From Sphingomonas kyeonggiensis (lineage in GTDB: Bacteria > Pseudomonadota > Alphaproteobacteria > Sphingomonadales > Sphingomonadaceae): DNA of 64,000 bases. The DNA is taken from NCBI RefSeq assembly GCF_014196745.1, contig NZ_JACIEH010000001.1:248001-312000 (forward strand), read 5' to 3'. The notes beneath the pieces were generated by a model. That model did no database searches. It was given only the letters and a program-made list of their open reading frames with translations, and was not told where the DNA came from. This document shows positions 23,897 through 32,290 of this stretch, one piece after another. Position 1 is the stretch's first letter. Each line of letters opens with the position of its first letter. Made by a program: the position numbers and the translations under genes.

Positions 23897-24307
23897 ATGA
23901 CCGGCAACGAACAGCTGGTGAACTGGAACAGTTTTTCGCAGGCCCGAGCCGAGCTCGGCGCCAATTTCGTGCGGATTCTCGGCTATTTCCGTGAGGACGG
24001 CGTCAAGTCGGTCGCACGGATCGAGGAAGCCATGCGCGCGAACAATGCCGCCTCGATGGTCATCCCGGCGCATACGCTGAAGGGCGAATCGCGCCAGTTC
24101 GGCGCGGATCCGCTGGCCGACCTGGCCGAAACGATCGAAATGACCGCACGCGCCTGCATCGAACGGCAGGACACCCCGACCGACGTCCTCGAATATGTCG
24201 TGGCGCTTCGCCCGCTGTTCGAAGAGACGCTAGCGCTGCTGGAGCGCGAATCGAACCCGTTGGTGGAGCGTCGTCCCGTGTTTGGACGGCGATCGCTGGC
24301 TGGGTGA
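23897..24307 (+). CDS. Hpt-domain phosphotransfer protein
   Basis: This 136-aa protein is a single Hpt four-helix domain with the phosphorylatable His in IPAHTLKGES (H59). It probably relays phosphate between a hybrid histidine kinase and a response regulator encoded elsewhere; small ChpT-independent Hpt proteins of this kind are common in alphaproteobacteria. No kinase or regulator adjoins it. It converges with bfr across a strong hairpin. Confidence 0.88.
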   Translation: MTGNEQLVNWNSFSQARAELGANFVRILGYFREDGVKSVARIEEAMRANNAASMVIPAHTLKGESRQFGADPLADLAETIEMTARACIERQDTPTDVLEYVVALRPLFEETLALLERESNPLVERRPVFGRRSLAG

Positions 24308-24312
24308 GGGAT

Positions 24313-24336
24313 TCCCCTCCCGCAAGCGGGAGGGGA
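24313..24336. terminator. Bidirectional hairpin between the Hpt gene and bfr
   Basis: TCCCCTCCCGC and GCGGGAGGGGA form a perfect 11-bp stem with a two-base AA loop. It sits between convergent stop codons (24307 and 24346). No T-tract follows, so its terminator activity is inferred. Confidence 0.65.
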
Positions 24337-24345
24337 GAAGAAAGC

Positions 24346-24828
24346 CTAGCTCGCTTCGGCAGGTTCGCTGTTGAGCTGGATGTAGTTCGCGATGCCCATG
24401 CGGGCGATCATGTCGAACTGCTTCTCCAGCGTGTCGACATGCTCTTCCTCGCTCTCGAGGATATCGGCGAACAGGTCGCGCGAGACATAGTCTCGGACGC
24501 TCTCGCAATGCTGGATCGCGTCGCGCAGCAGCGGGATCGCTTCCATCTCCACCGCCAGATCGGCCTTGAGGATCTCCTCCACCGTCTCGCCGATGCGCAG
24601 GCGGCCGAGCAGCTGGAAATTGGGCAGGCCGTCGAGGAACAGGATGCGCTCTGCCAGCTTGTCGGCGTGCTTCATCTCGTCGATCGATTCGTGACGTTCC
24701 AGCTCGGCGAGCTTGGTGACACCCCAATTGTCGAGCAGCCGGTAATGCAGCCAATACTGGTTGATCGCCGTGAGCTCGTTCTTGAGCGCCTCGTTGAGAT
24801 AGTCGAGGACCTTGGGGTCGCCCTTCAT
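24346..24828 (-). CDS. bfr: Bacterioferritin
   Basis: The protein has 160 aa. MKGDPKVLDYLNEALKNELTAINQYWLHYRLLDNWG is the bacterioferritin N-terminus; ferroxidase ligands are in ELTAINQY, HESIDEMKHAD, and EEEHVDTLEKQ, and the heme-ligand Met lies in the MKHAD/RIL region. Start ATG 24828 is set by AGGTGG 5 bases upstream. It stores iron as a 24-mer. It lies 110 bases downstream of bfd, whose product helps release the iron. Confidence 0.97.
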   Translation of the reverse strand: MKGDPKVLDYLNEALKNELTAINQYWLHYRLLDNWGVTKLAELERHESIDEMKHADKLAERILFLDGLPNFQLLGRLRIGETVEEILKADLAVEMEAIPLLRDAIQHCESVRDYVSRDLFADILESEEEHVDTLEKQFDMIARMGIANYIQLNSEPAEAS

Positions 24829-24938
24829 TGCCGCCACCTGTTCTTATGATTGGATTTCGGGCAGCAGAATAGGCGCGGATGGCCGCGTTGGACAGTCAGA
24901 AAATGGCGGATTTCTGCGGTTTTTGGCTGTTGCGACTG

Positions 24939-25109
24939 TTACGCAGCAGCACGTTCCTCGGCAATGATCTCACGTGCGAACGGCACGCATTGTCCGCACT
25001 TCGCCTGGCATCCGAGCGCACGATAGGCCTGGCAGGCGCTGGTGGCCCCGCCACGCGCGGCTTCGCGCACATCCCGTTCCCGCAGAGCATTGCAAACGCA
25101 AACGACCAT
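24939..25109 (-). CDS. bfd: Bacterioferritin-associated ferredoxin
   Basis: This 56-aa protein is a BFD-like [2Fe-2S] ferredoxin. Cluster ligands are C4, C6, C38 and C41 (MVVCVCNALRERDV and CQAKCGQCVPF). It passes electrons to bacterioferritin to mobilise stored iron. The ATG at 25109 has GAGGG 4 bases upstream. It is first in a bfd-bfr pair with a candidate Fur box about 40 bases before the start, matching low-iron induction seen for bfd elsewhere. Confidence 0.93.
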   Translation of the reverse strand: MVVCVCNALRERDVREAARGGATSACQAYRALGCQAKCGQCVPFAREIIAEERAAA

Positions 25110-25147
25110 CGAACCCTCGCAACTCGCAGGAGCAGAGTTAGGGCTAT

Positions 25148-25184
25148 TGACACTGATTCGCAAGGCTATTGCGAGGTACTCGCA
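25148..25184. promoter_or_regulatory. Fur-like boxes upstream of bfd
   Basis: TGACACTGATTCGCA (25148-25162) matches the 15-bp TGnnAATnATTnnCA Fur-box pattern of alphaproteobacteria at all but one specified position. A second site, TGCGAGGTACTCGCA (25170-25184), is a perfect 6-3-6 inverted repeat resembling it. Both lie 40-75 bases upstream of the bfd ATG. The outer site overlaps the 3' end of the DUF418 gene. Confidence 0.55.
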
Positions 25185-26413
25185 TTATTACCTAGGGTGC
25201 TTCCCCTGATCGGCTGGAAGCTGCCGCGGGCCAGGCTGCGCCACAGCCACTCGAACGGGCCGAATCGGAAATGGGCGAGCCAGAGCCTGGACCAGATCAG
25301 GATCGCCGCCCAGATCCCGAAAACTACGGGGTAGAGCTGCCAGCGGCTGAGATGCCCGTACAAGCCCAGGCCATAGCCGTAGAAGAGCGTGGTGCAGATC
25401 AGGCTGGTGGCAAGGTAGTTGGTGAAGGCCATGCGCCCTGCGGCGGCCAGAAGGGTGGTCAGCACGCCGCCGGAACGGGCGAGGAGCAGGATCAGGCAGA
25501 TCCAGCCTGCGATCATCGGCGGGCGGACGAGCGCGGTCAGCGGCAGCATCGCGGCGACCACACGCATGTCGAAGCCGGAGGACCATTGCCACCAGGCGAG
25601 CACGGCATAGGCCGGCAGGGCGATCGCCCAGCAGACCAGCAGCCAGCGAAGGTAGCGCGCAGGCGCCCAATCGCCCCGCAGCATGCCGCTGCGCAGCGCC
25701 GCCATGCCGAACAGCATGTAGCCAAGCGTCTCGGGGCCGAAGAAGACCACCAGGCCGAACAGTGTGCCACCATCTTCGCGCAGTCGATCGGCGAGGAGCC
25801 CGGAATAGCTGCCCCGGTGCAGGGTGAGGTCCCTGGCGATGTCGGAGGGGGAGGGGACGCCGAACGACTGGGCAAAGCCGTGCAGCGTGTCGGAATTCGG
25901 GAACTGGGCCTGGAGCTGGATGATGTTCAGCGGGATGGTCGCGAACAGGATCGCGCTGGCCAGGGCAAGCATCGTGCCGAGCACCAATAGACGGGAAACC
26001 GGCAGCTCGCGCATCGCATAGGCGATCATGCCGATCAGCGCATAATGGGCGAGGATGTCGCCGTGCCAGACCAGGAAGAGATGGGCGAGGCCGAAGACGA
26101 GCAGCCAGGCCATGCGCCGGTAATGGACGTCGGCCGGGCTGCGCCCGCTCGCTTCGGCGCGCTCGATCACCAGCAGGGTCGAGGCACCGAACAGGAAGGA
26201 GAAGAGCCCGCGCATCCGCCCGTCGAACAGGACGAAGTTCACCGCCCAGGTGGCGAGGTCGGCGCCGTGCCAGCCGCCATAGGCGCGCGGGTTCACATAG
26301 GCGGCCTCGGGCAGGGCGAAGGACAGGATGTTGAGCAGCAATATGCCCAGCACCGCCACGCCGCGGACCACATCGAGGGAAGCGAGCCGCGAGGCGGCGG
26401 CGGGAGCCTCCAT
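25166..26413 (-). CDS. DUF418 (YeiB-like) membrane protein
   Basis: This 415-aa polytopic membrane protein starts MEAPAAASRLASLDVVRGVAVLGILLLNILSF, the YeiB/DUF418 opening with the conserved DxxRG. The C-terminal DUF418 domain contains GRMAFTNYLATSLICTTLFYGYGLGLYGHLS and ends in FGPFEWLWRSL. About ten membrane helices are visible. The function of the family is unsettled; members resemble acyltransferase-3-type membrane enzymes. It abuts the upstream membrane-protein gene with no gap. Confidence 0.92.
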   Translation of the reverse strand: MEAPAAASRLASLDVVRGVAVLGILLLNILSFALPEAAYVNPRAYGGWHGADLATWAVNFVLFDGRMRGLFSFLFGASTLLVIERAEASGRSPADVHYRRMAWLLVFGLAHLFLVWHGDILAHYALIGMIAYAMRELPVSRLLVLGTMLALASAILFATIPLNIIQLQAQFPNSDTLHGFAQSFGVPSPSDIARDLTLHRGSYSGLLADRLREDGGTLFGLVVFFGPETLGYMLFGMAALRSGMLRGDWAPARYLRWLLVCWAIALPAYAVLAWWQWSSGFDMRVVAAMLPLTALVRPPMIAGWICLILLLARSGGVLTTLLAAAGRMAFTNYLATSLICTTLFYGYGLGLYGHLSRWQLYPVVFGIWAAILIWSRLWLAHFRFGPFEWLWRSLARGSFQPIRGSTLGNNASTSQ

Positions 26414-26857
26414 TCAGCGCCGCGCGGCGATCAGCGCGATCGGGATGCCGACCAGCACGATATGGCAGAAGAGCTGGCTGGCGATGCTGAACAGGTCGGT
26501 GTGCGGGAAAACGGTGGGCCAGCGTAGCGGCAGGACGATTAGGTTCATCACTGCCCAGGTAGCGATGCCATAGCCGATGCCGGCCAGGATCCGCTGCGCC
26601 TTGAGCAGCGGCAGCCGGTCGGCAGCGAGGACGTAGACCGCGGCCATCGTCGCCATGATCGCGAAATGCACCGCCAGGCCCAGCGCCGCGCCGCCCAGGC
26701 CCCAGCTCGTGGCATCGGGGAAGGGGCCGCTGGCGACGCCGCGCAGCATCTTGTCGGGGGTGCGGCCGGCCGAGATGGCGAGCAGCGATGCGGCGATGAT
26801 GTCGAGCGTGCCGGCGACCAGCGTCGCGGTCAGGATCCTGCGTCCGGGCTGTGCCAT
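26414..26857 (-). CDS. Four-helix hypothetical membrane protein
   Basis: This 147-aa protein has four hydrophobic segments: ILTATLVAGTLDIIAASLLAI, GGAALGLAVHFAIMATMAAVYVLA, ILAGIGYGIATWAVMNLIVLPL and LFCHIVLVGIPIALIAA. It resembles YagU/DUF1440-type membrane proteins in pattern, but I do not assign it. Its stop directly abuts the DUF418 start, so both are probably one transcript. Confidence 0.8.
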   Translation of the reverse strand: MAQPGRRILTATLVAGTLDIIAASLLAISAGRTPDKMLRGVASGPFPDATSWGLGGAALGLAVHFAIMATMAAVYVLAADRLPLLKAQRILAGIGYGIATWAVMNLIVLPLRWPTVFPHTDLFSIASQLFCHIVLVGIPIALIAARR

Positions 26858-26888
26858 GTCATGTCCCCTCCATGCCTGTGGCGGGACG

Positions 26889-27557
26889 CTACAGCCAGGA
26901 GCTGATCTCCTCCAGCGCCTTCTTCCGGGCCGTGGATGCCGGGATCAGCGCATCCTCGGCGGCGTGGCCGGCGACGATCAGCATCAGCGGCTTCTCATTG
27001 TCGGGGCGGCGGCAGACCAGATTGAGGAAGCGCATCGGGTGCGGGGTGTGGACCAGGGTGGCGATGCCCGCGGCGTGGAGCGTGGCTAGCATCAGGCCGG
27101 TGGCGATCGAGACGCTTTCGGTGACGTAGTAGTTGCGCGGCTGGGCCTCGTCCTCGGCATAGCGCTGGGCGAACACCGCGATCAGCCAGGGCGCGATCTC
27201 GAGATAGGGCTTCTCGGAACCGGTGCCGAGCGGACGCAGCGCGCTGAGCCAGGCCTCGGGGGCGCGGTTCGTGTAGAATTGGCGCTCCTCTTCCTCGACC
27301 GCGACGCGGATCGCGGTCTTGGCCTCGGCCGTCTCGATCGCGCAGAAATGCCAGGGCTGGCGGTTGGCGCCGCTGGGGGCGGAGCCGGCGGCCAGGAGCG
27401 CGGCCTCGATCACTTCGCGGGGCACCGGCCGCTCGCTGAACGCCCGGCAGCTGTGGCGGCTGGCCATTTCCGCAAGGAAGGCTCGGGCGCGTTCGATCCG
27501 CGCCGTGTCGGTCAGTTCGGGATAGGGCTGCCAGGGCAGCGTTTCATGCTCGGCCAT
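26889..27557 (-). CDS. Nitroreductase-family FMN oxidoreductase
   Basis: The protein has 222 aa. SRHSCRAFSERPVPREVIEAALLAAGSAPSGANRQPWHFCAI is the nitroreductase FMN-binding start (R-S-x-R-x-F and SGANxQPW), and MLATLHAAGIATLVHTPHPM follows the usual FMN/dimer region. It resembles the BluB/iodotyrosine-deiodinase branch in its GANRQPWHF segment, but BluB identity is not shown. Start ATG 27557 (MAEHETLPW) is preferred to longer frames. The substrate is unknown. Confidence 0.88.
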   Translation of the reverse strand: MAEHETLPWQPYPELTDTARIERARAFLAEMASRHSCRAFSERPVPREVIEAALLAAGSAPSGANRQPWHFCAIETAEAKTAIRVAVEEEERQFYTNRAPEAWLSALRPLGTGSEKPYLEIAPWLIAVFAQRYAEDEAQPRNYYVTESVSIATGLMLATLHAAGIATLVHTPHPMRFLNLVCRRPDNEKPLMLIVAGHAAEDALIPASTARKKALEEISSWL

Positions 27558-27621
27558 ATGGTTTCCGGGGGAGCATGCCATCCGCGCCCCCACGCGGGCA
27601 CTCAGGGCTTTTCCTGAGATT

Positions 27622-28032
27622 TCAACGATTTTCCTTGCGAATCACCAACTTGAGCCCGGACCATACATCGTCCACCGCGCAGACCTTTATGTCCACCAAT
27701 CCCTTGGGAAGCGCAACCTCGCGGATCACGTCCTCGGTCACGTCGGTCGGCACCCCGGCCGCCTTCTTGGGCCAGGAGACCCAGATGAAGCCGCCCCGGT
27801 CGATCAGGGCGAGCAGCGCGTCCAGCTCGCGGTCGAGCTTGGCGCGCTCGGTGACGAAGATGTGCGCCGCCTGGAGGCCGGCGGCAGCGGCTTCATATTC
27901 CTCGACGCCCAGCGCCACGGGGTCGATCTCGGCGCGGACGCTTGCCGGCATGCCGCAGAACCAGCTGCGCATGCCGGGCTTGAGCCCCAGTTTCCGGGCG
28001 AGCGGCGTGCCGGAATAGCCAGCGGACGGCAT
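27622..28032 (-). CDS. DUF3052 protein
   Basis: This 136-aa soluble protein matches the DUF3052 pattern: GYSGTPLARKLGLKPGMRSWFCGMPASV at the start and GFIWVSWPKKAAGVPTDVTEDVIREVALPKGLVDIKVCAVDDVWSGLKLVIRK at the end. Proteins of this family are widespread and of unknown function. It stands alone between purL and the nitroreductase gene, both on the same strand. Confidence 0.88.
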   Translation of the reverse strand: MPSAGYSGTPLARKLGLKPGMRSWFCGMPASVRAEIDPVALGVEEYEAAAAGLQAAHIFVTERAKLDRELDALLALIDRGGFIWVSWPKKAAGVPTDVTEDVIREVALPKGLVDIKVCAVDDVWSGLKLVIRKENR

Positions 28033-28068
28033 AACACCTCCATCATTGCCGGCCCGGCACGCGCAACC

Positions 28069-30288
28069 TCATGCCAGGGCGGCGTCTTCTCCCATCAGCT
28101 CTGGGAAGAAACCTTCGTGCGCCGCCTTGAGATCGGTCAAGCTCACGCAGAAATCGCCCTCTTCCAGCTCGAAGATGATGCGGTCCTTGATCGTGCGGCC
28201 GATCGGATCGGCGACCAGGCCGGCCTTGTCGGCGGCGACCAGGAAGTCGGCCAGGCAGGTGTCGCAGATCGTGACGACATAGAGGCCCTGGTCCTCGCCG
28301 AAGAACGAGCCGGCGATGCCGAAGGGCTGGGGCTGGTCGATGATCGCGCCGATGCCCGAGGCCAGCGCCATCTCGGCGATCGCCACGGCCAGGCCGCCGT
28401 CCGACACGTCATGGCAGGCGGTGATCGCGCCGGTGCAGATGCCCGAGCGGATGAAGGCGCCGGTGCGGCGCTCCATCATCAGGTCGACCTCGGGCGGCGG
28501 GCCCTCTTCGCGGCCGTGCAGCTCTCGCAGCCACAGCGACTGGCCGAGATGGCCCGAACGCTCGCCGACCGCGAGGATGATGTCGCCGGTGCCCTTGAAC
28601 GCGATGGTCGCGCTCTTCGACCAGTCCTTGAGCAGGCCGATCGCGCCGATCGCCGGGGTCGGCAGGATCGCCGAGCCGCCGCCGGTGGCCTTGGACTCGT
28701 TGTAGAGCGAGACGTTACCCGAGACGATCGGGAAGTCGAGCGCGCGGCAGGCCTCCGACATGCCCTCGAGGCAGCCGACGATCTGGCCCATGATCTCGGG
28801 GCGCTGCGGATTGGCGAAGTTGAGGCAGTTGGTCACCGCCAGCGGAGTCGCGCCGACTGCCGAGAGGTTGCGCCATGCCTCCGCGATCGCCTGCTTGCCG
28901 CCTTCGACCGGGTCCGCGAAGCAATAGCGGGGAGTGCAATCGGTGGTGATCGCGATGCCCTTGTCGGTGCCATGGACGCGGACCACCGCGGCGTCGCCGC
29001 CCGGGCGCTGCGCAGTGTCGCCGCCGACCATGTGGTCATACTGCTCCCAGATCCAGCGACGCGAGGCGAGATCGGGGGTGCCGACCAGCTTGAGCAGGTC
29101 CGCTGCGGGATCGACGCTCTCCGGCACGTTCGCCAGCTCTGCCGGCTTCGGCGTCGGCACGTGCGGGCGGTCGTAGAGCGGGGCTTCGTCGGCGAGCGGG
29201 GCGAGCGGGATGTCGGCGACGGTGTCGCCCTTCCACTTGAGCACCATGCGGCCGGTATCGGTGACGTGACCGATGACGGCGAAATCGAGCTCCCACTTCT
29301 CGAAGATCGCCTTGGCGAAATCCTCGCGGCCGGGCTTGAGGACCATGAGCATGCGCTCCTGGCTCTCCGACAGCATCATCTCGTACGGCGTCATGCCGGT
29401 TTCGCGCTGCGGGACATCGTCCATCACCAGCTCGATGCCGACGCCGCCCTTCGACGCCATCTCGACCGACGACGAGGTGAGGCCCGCGGCGCCCATGTCC
29501 TGGATCGCGACGATGGCGTCCGAGGCCATCAGCTCGAGGCATGCCTCGATCAGCAGCTTTTCGGTGAAGGGATCGCCGACCTGGACGGTGGGGCGCTTCT
29601 CCTCGCTGTCCTCGCCGAAATCCGCGCTCGCCATCGTCGCGCCGTGGATGCCGTCGCGGCCGGTCTTCGAGCCGACATAGACGATCGGATTGCCGACGCC
29701 CGATGCGGCCGAATAGAAGATCTTGTCGGTATCGGCGATGCCGACGGTCATCGCGTTGACGAGGATGTTGCCGTCATACGCCTTGTGGAAATTGACTTCG
29801 CCGCCAACGGTGGGGACGCCCACGCAATTGCCATAGCCGCCAATGCCATGGACCACGCCGGCGATGAGGTGCTTCATCTTGGGGTGGTCGGGCCGGCCGA
29901 AGCGCAGCGCGTTCATGTTGGCGATCGGGCGCGCACCCATGGTGAACACGTCGCGCAGGATGCCGCCCACGCCGGTCGCCGCGCCCTGATAGGGCTCGAT
30001 GTACGACGGGTGGTTGTGGCTCTCCATCTTGAAGATCGCCGCCTGGCCATCGCCGATATCGACCACGCCGGCATTCTCGCCCGGGCCGCAGATGACCTGG
30101 GGGCCGGTGGTCGGCAGCTTCTTCAGGTGGATGCGGCTCGACTTGTACGAGCAGTGCTCCGACCACATCACCGAGAAGATACCGAGCTCGGTCAGGTTGG
30201 GCACACGGCCCATCGCCTTCAGGACGCGCTCATATTCCTCGGGGGTGAAGCCGTGTTCGGCAACGATCTCAGGCGTGATCTCAGTCAT
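28069..30288 (-). CDS. purL: Phosphoribosylformylglycinamidine synthase II
   Basis: The protein has 739 aa, the normal length for the small PurL form that works with PurQ and PurS. It converts FGAR to FGAM in purine synthesis using ammonia supplied by PurQ. Motifs include [20 protein letters not shown] near residue 40, [39 protein letters not shown], and the second-half FCDS..NFANP-type segment [13 protein letters not shown] with [17 protein letters not shown]. purQ and purS are not in the window. A 290-base gap with no gene lies upstream. Confidence 0.97.
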   Translation of the reverse strand: MTEITPEIVAEHGFTPEEYERVLKAMGRVPNLTELGIFSVMWSEHCSYKSSRIHLKKLPTTGPQVICGPGENAGVVDIGDGQAAIFKMESHNHPSYIEPYQGAATGVGGILRDVFTMGARPIANMNALRFGRPDHPKMKHLIAGVVHGIGGYGNCVGVPTVGGEVNFHKAYDGNILVNAMTVGIADTDKIFYSAASGVGNPIVYVGSKTGRDGIHGATMASADFGEDSEEKRPTVQVGDPFTEKLLIEACLELMASDAIVAIQDMGAAGLTSSSVEMASKGGVGIELVMDDVPQRETGMTPYEMMLSESQERMLMVLKPGREDFAKAIFEKWELDFAVIGHVTDTGRMVLKWKGDTVADIPLAPLADEAPLYDRPHVPTPKPAELANVPESVDPAADLLKLVGTPDLASRRWIWEQYDHMVGGDTAQRPGGDAAVVRVHGTDKGIAITTDCTPRYCFADPVEGGKQAIAEAWRNLSAVGATPLAVTNCLNFANPQRPEIMGQIVGCLEGMSEACRALDFPIVSGNVSLYNESKATGGGSAILPTPAIGAIGLLKDWSKSATIAFKGTGDIILAVGERSGHLGQSLWLRELHGREEGPPPEVDLMMERRTGAFIRSGICTGAITACHDVSDGGLAVAIAEMALASGIGAIIDQPQPFGIAGSFFGEDQGLYVVTICDTCLADFLVAADKAGLVADPIGRTIKDRIIFELEEGDFCVSLTDLKAAHEGFFPELMGEDAALA

Positions 30289-30588
30289 GCGACGAGCCCA
30301 TAGCGAGGGCGTTCGGCCACGTCACCCCCGAGCGATGCGCCGGCGGAAATGTTGAATCCCTTGAATCGCCTTCGCGTGCGCGGCGGGCGCGGAAGTTCAC
30401 AAAGTTCACGACATGCACGCGCGGGGGACTCCAGCCCTTTCGGTCGAGGCCTGGGAGGGAGAGGGAAGGGGTGCGTGCCTGCATGGTCGGCAGTCAAGCA
30501 GATGGAATCCTACATTAAAAGACCGGATCGTCGCGGATGCGCGAGGGCTGGACTTTAACCATTTGAGGCGTAGCAAGGGTCATGGGAG
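30289..30588. other. Gene-free stretch upstream of purL
   Basis: No supported gene lies here. It should hold the purL promoter on the minus strand, although I see no strong -35/-10 pair. At 30499-30516 the minus strand reads AATGTAGGATTCCATCTG, a variant of a motif also found at 61663 and 63444. Confidence 0.45.
30499..30516 (-). repeat. AATGTAGGATT motif, variant copy
   Basis: On the minus strand this 18-bp segment matches the 61663 copy at 16 of 18 positions. It lies about 210 bases upstream of the purL start and points toward it. Confidence 0.4.
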
Positions 30589-31050
30589 TTGGGCCTGGGT
30601 GATCGCTGCGTGCCAAGCCACTGGATAGACCGAGTCGCAGAGCCGCTGGTCGGGCGCGTGCCGATGGGCTGGGCGCGCGAGCTGCACGTCGTCCCCTTCG
30701 ATGTTCCCGTGGTGCTGGCGCCGATGCCCGCCGCCTGGGAGTGCGACCTTTCCGACGATTCGCTGCGCTGGACGCCGGGGGTGTTCGAGATATTCGGCCT
30801 GCCCGCCGACCAGCCGGTGCGGCGCGACGACGTGGTCGCGATGTACAGCGAGGAATCGCGGGCCGAGCTCAAGCGTCTGCGCGACGCGGCGATCGCGACC
30901 TGCGGCAGCTTCACCTTCGACGCGGAGATCCGCCGGCCGGATGGAGAACTTCGCTGGATGCGGGTGACCGCCGATGTCGAGGTGCGCGAGGGCAAGGCGG
31001 TGTATCTCTACGGGCTGAAGCAGGACATCACGCATCTGCGGCGGGATTAA
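30589..31050 (+). CDS. PAS-domain protein
   Basis: This is at most 153 aa. Residues 48-150 form a PAS_3-type fold: AAWECDLSDDSLRWTPGVFEIFGLPADQPVRRDDVVAMYSEESRAEL, then FDAEIRRPDGELRWMRVTADVEVREGKAVYLYGLKQDITHLRR, including the PAC-like end. No kinase, GGDEF or HTH domain is attached, so it is a stand-alone sensor or partner. The start is unsure: TTG 30589 has an ill-spaced GGGAG, and GTG/ATG codons at 30610, 30658 and 30664 are possible. Confidence 0.75.
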   Translation: MGLGDRCVPSHWIDRVAEPLVGRVPMGWARELHVVPFDVPVVLAPMPAAWECDLSDDSLRWTPGVFEIFGLPADQPVRRDDVVAMYSEESRAELKRLRDAAIATCGSFTFDAEIRRPDGELRWMRVTADVEVREGKAVYLYGLKQDITHLRRD

Positions 31051-31195
31051 TTCCTCCCCCAGCTTGCTGGGGGAGGGGGACCGCTCGCGCAGCGAGTGGT
31101 GGAGGGGCCGGCGCAACGCGCCGGTGCCCGGCGCGCGCCTCCACCACCGCCTTCGGCGGCGGTCCCCCTCCCCGAGACAAGCTCGGGGAGGAATT
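31049..31195. repeat. Long composite inverted repeat, family 2
   Basis: This 147-bp block begins AATTCCTCCCC and ends GGGGAGGAATT. Inside are smaller hairpins (CCCCCAGCTTGCTGGGGG, CCGGCGCAACGCGCCGG, CCGCCTTCGGCGG) and the inverted pair GTGGTGGAGGGG / CCTCCACCACC. It touches the stop codons of both flanking convergent genes. A second copy lies at 53373. Confidence 0.85.
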
Positions 31196-32072
31196 ATTGG
31201 ATCGGCAGATACACCTCCGTCACCGCCTCGTTCGCCGGCACGTCCGGGAAGAACTTCACCCGCTGGACGAACATCGGGAAGTCGCGCGGTTCCTCGCCGC
31301 TGCGGGGGAGCCAGTCGGCATAGAGGAAATGCGCCGGCGCGCGCAGGTCGTCGCCCGGGCCGGTCATCCGCACCACCGCGCAGCGGCCGGCGGGGATCAG
31401 CCCTTCGGTGACGCCATGGGGATTCGTCGCGACCCGGTCCGCGGCGCAGGCGATGTCGATACGGTGCGCTTCGGGCGGCACGGTATCCGGATCATTGTGG
31501 AGGATGTTGAAGGTGGCGCTCTTCGCCGGCGGCAGGCCGTTGGCGCGGCGCCAGTCGATGAAGCGGCGGATCGTGTCGCCTATCGCCATGGGATCGCCGC
31601 GATGCTCGATCAGCGCGACCGGGGTGGCGGGGAAATCGACGATGCGGATATCGGCGTCGGTGAAGGTCGGTGTCATGCTCTGGCTCCTTGCCTGTTCGAG
31701 CGGCGCGAGGGCCGCGTTCCAGGGAGCCCATTCCGGCCGATCGCGGAATCGGCTCGGGCTCTGTCCGATCCGCTGCCGGAACGCGCGCGCAAAGGCCTCC
31801 GGCCCGCCAAAGCCGGAATCGAGCGCGACGTCGAACACGCTGGTCTTCCGATAGGCGAGGGCGAGCGAAGCCCGTTTGATGCGCGCGAGCTGGACATAGC
31901 GGTGGACGCTGATCCCGAAGAGCTCGGCGAACTGGCGGTGGAAATGGAAGGGCGAGAAGGCCGCGACGGCTGCCAGGGCTTCGGTACTCAGGTCCGCATC
32001 CAGATGCGCATCGACATGGTCGAGCACGCGCTGCATGCGGGCGAGATAAAGCTGGCGGGCGTCTGGCTTCAC
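31194..32072 (-). CDS. AraC-family regulator with GyrI-like effector domain
   Basis: This 292-aa protein starts at GTG 32072, with AGGA just upstream. Residues 5-105 are the AraC double helix-turn-helix (STEALAAVAAFSPFHFHRQFAELFGISVHRYVQLARIKRA, then DVALDSGFGGPEAFARAFRQRIGQSPSRFR). Residues 130-292 are a GyrI-like (SOUL/Rob C-terminal) ligand-binding domain ending VKFFPDVPANEAVTEVYLPIQ. Unlike most AraC proteins the DNA-binding part is N-terminal, as in Rob and SoxS-like fusions. It may sense small toxic compounds. Targets are unknown. Confidence 0.9.
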   Translation of the reverse strand: MKPDARQLYLARMQRVLDHVDAHLDADLSTEALAAVAAFSPFHFHRQFAELFGISVHRYVQLARIKRASLALAYRKTSVFDVALDSGFGGPEAFARAFRQRIGQSPSRFRDRPEWAPWNAALAPLEQARSQSMTPTFTDADIRIVDFPATPVALIEHRGDPMAIGDTIRRFIDWRRANGLPPAKSATFNILHNDPDTVPPEAHRIDIACAADRVATNPHGVTEGLIPAGRCAVVRMTGPGDDLRAPAHFLYADWLPRSGEEPRDFPMFVQRVKFFPDVPANEAVTEVYLPIQ

Positions 32073-32152
32073 GGTTCCTGGTCTCCCTGGGGGGAGCGAA
32101 TGCCGCAAGGGGGAGATGCGCGCCTGACGGATATTGCGGAGTTGGGGCTTAC

Positions 32153-32249
32153 CGTCATCCCGACGAAAGTCGGGATCTCGTGCGGCTCTTTTCCCGCCAT
32201 CGCCTGTTTCCCTCCATCGCCTGAGATCCCGGCTTTCGCCGGGATGACG
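32153..32249. repeat. Intergenic repeat, family 1, complete two-arm element
   Basis: The left arm GTCATCCCGACGAAAGTCGG and the right arm ending GGCTTTCGCCGGGATGAC are inverted copies about 97 bp end to end. It lies between the convergently spaced AraC-family gene start and the diguanylate cyclase end. It closely resembles the copy at 48032, including the central CTCGTGCGGCTCTTT. Confidence 0.85.
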
Positions 32250-32290
32250 ATTTGGGGTCGGATGGACGATTTGCCGGATGACGGCTTGGC

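Noticed and set aside
27862..30303. Very long open frame antisense to purL
   Set aside because: PurL is a full, motif-rich match on the other strand. The antisense frame is typical of GC-rich codon bias and has no domain.
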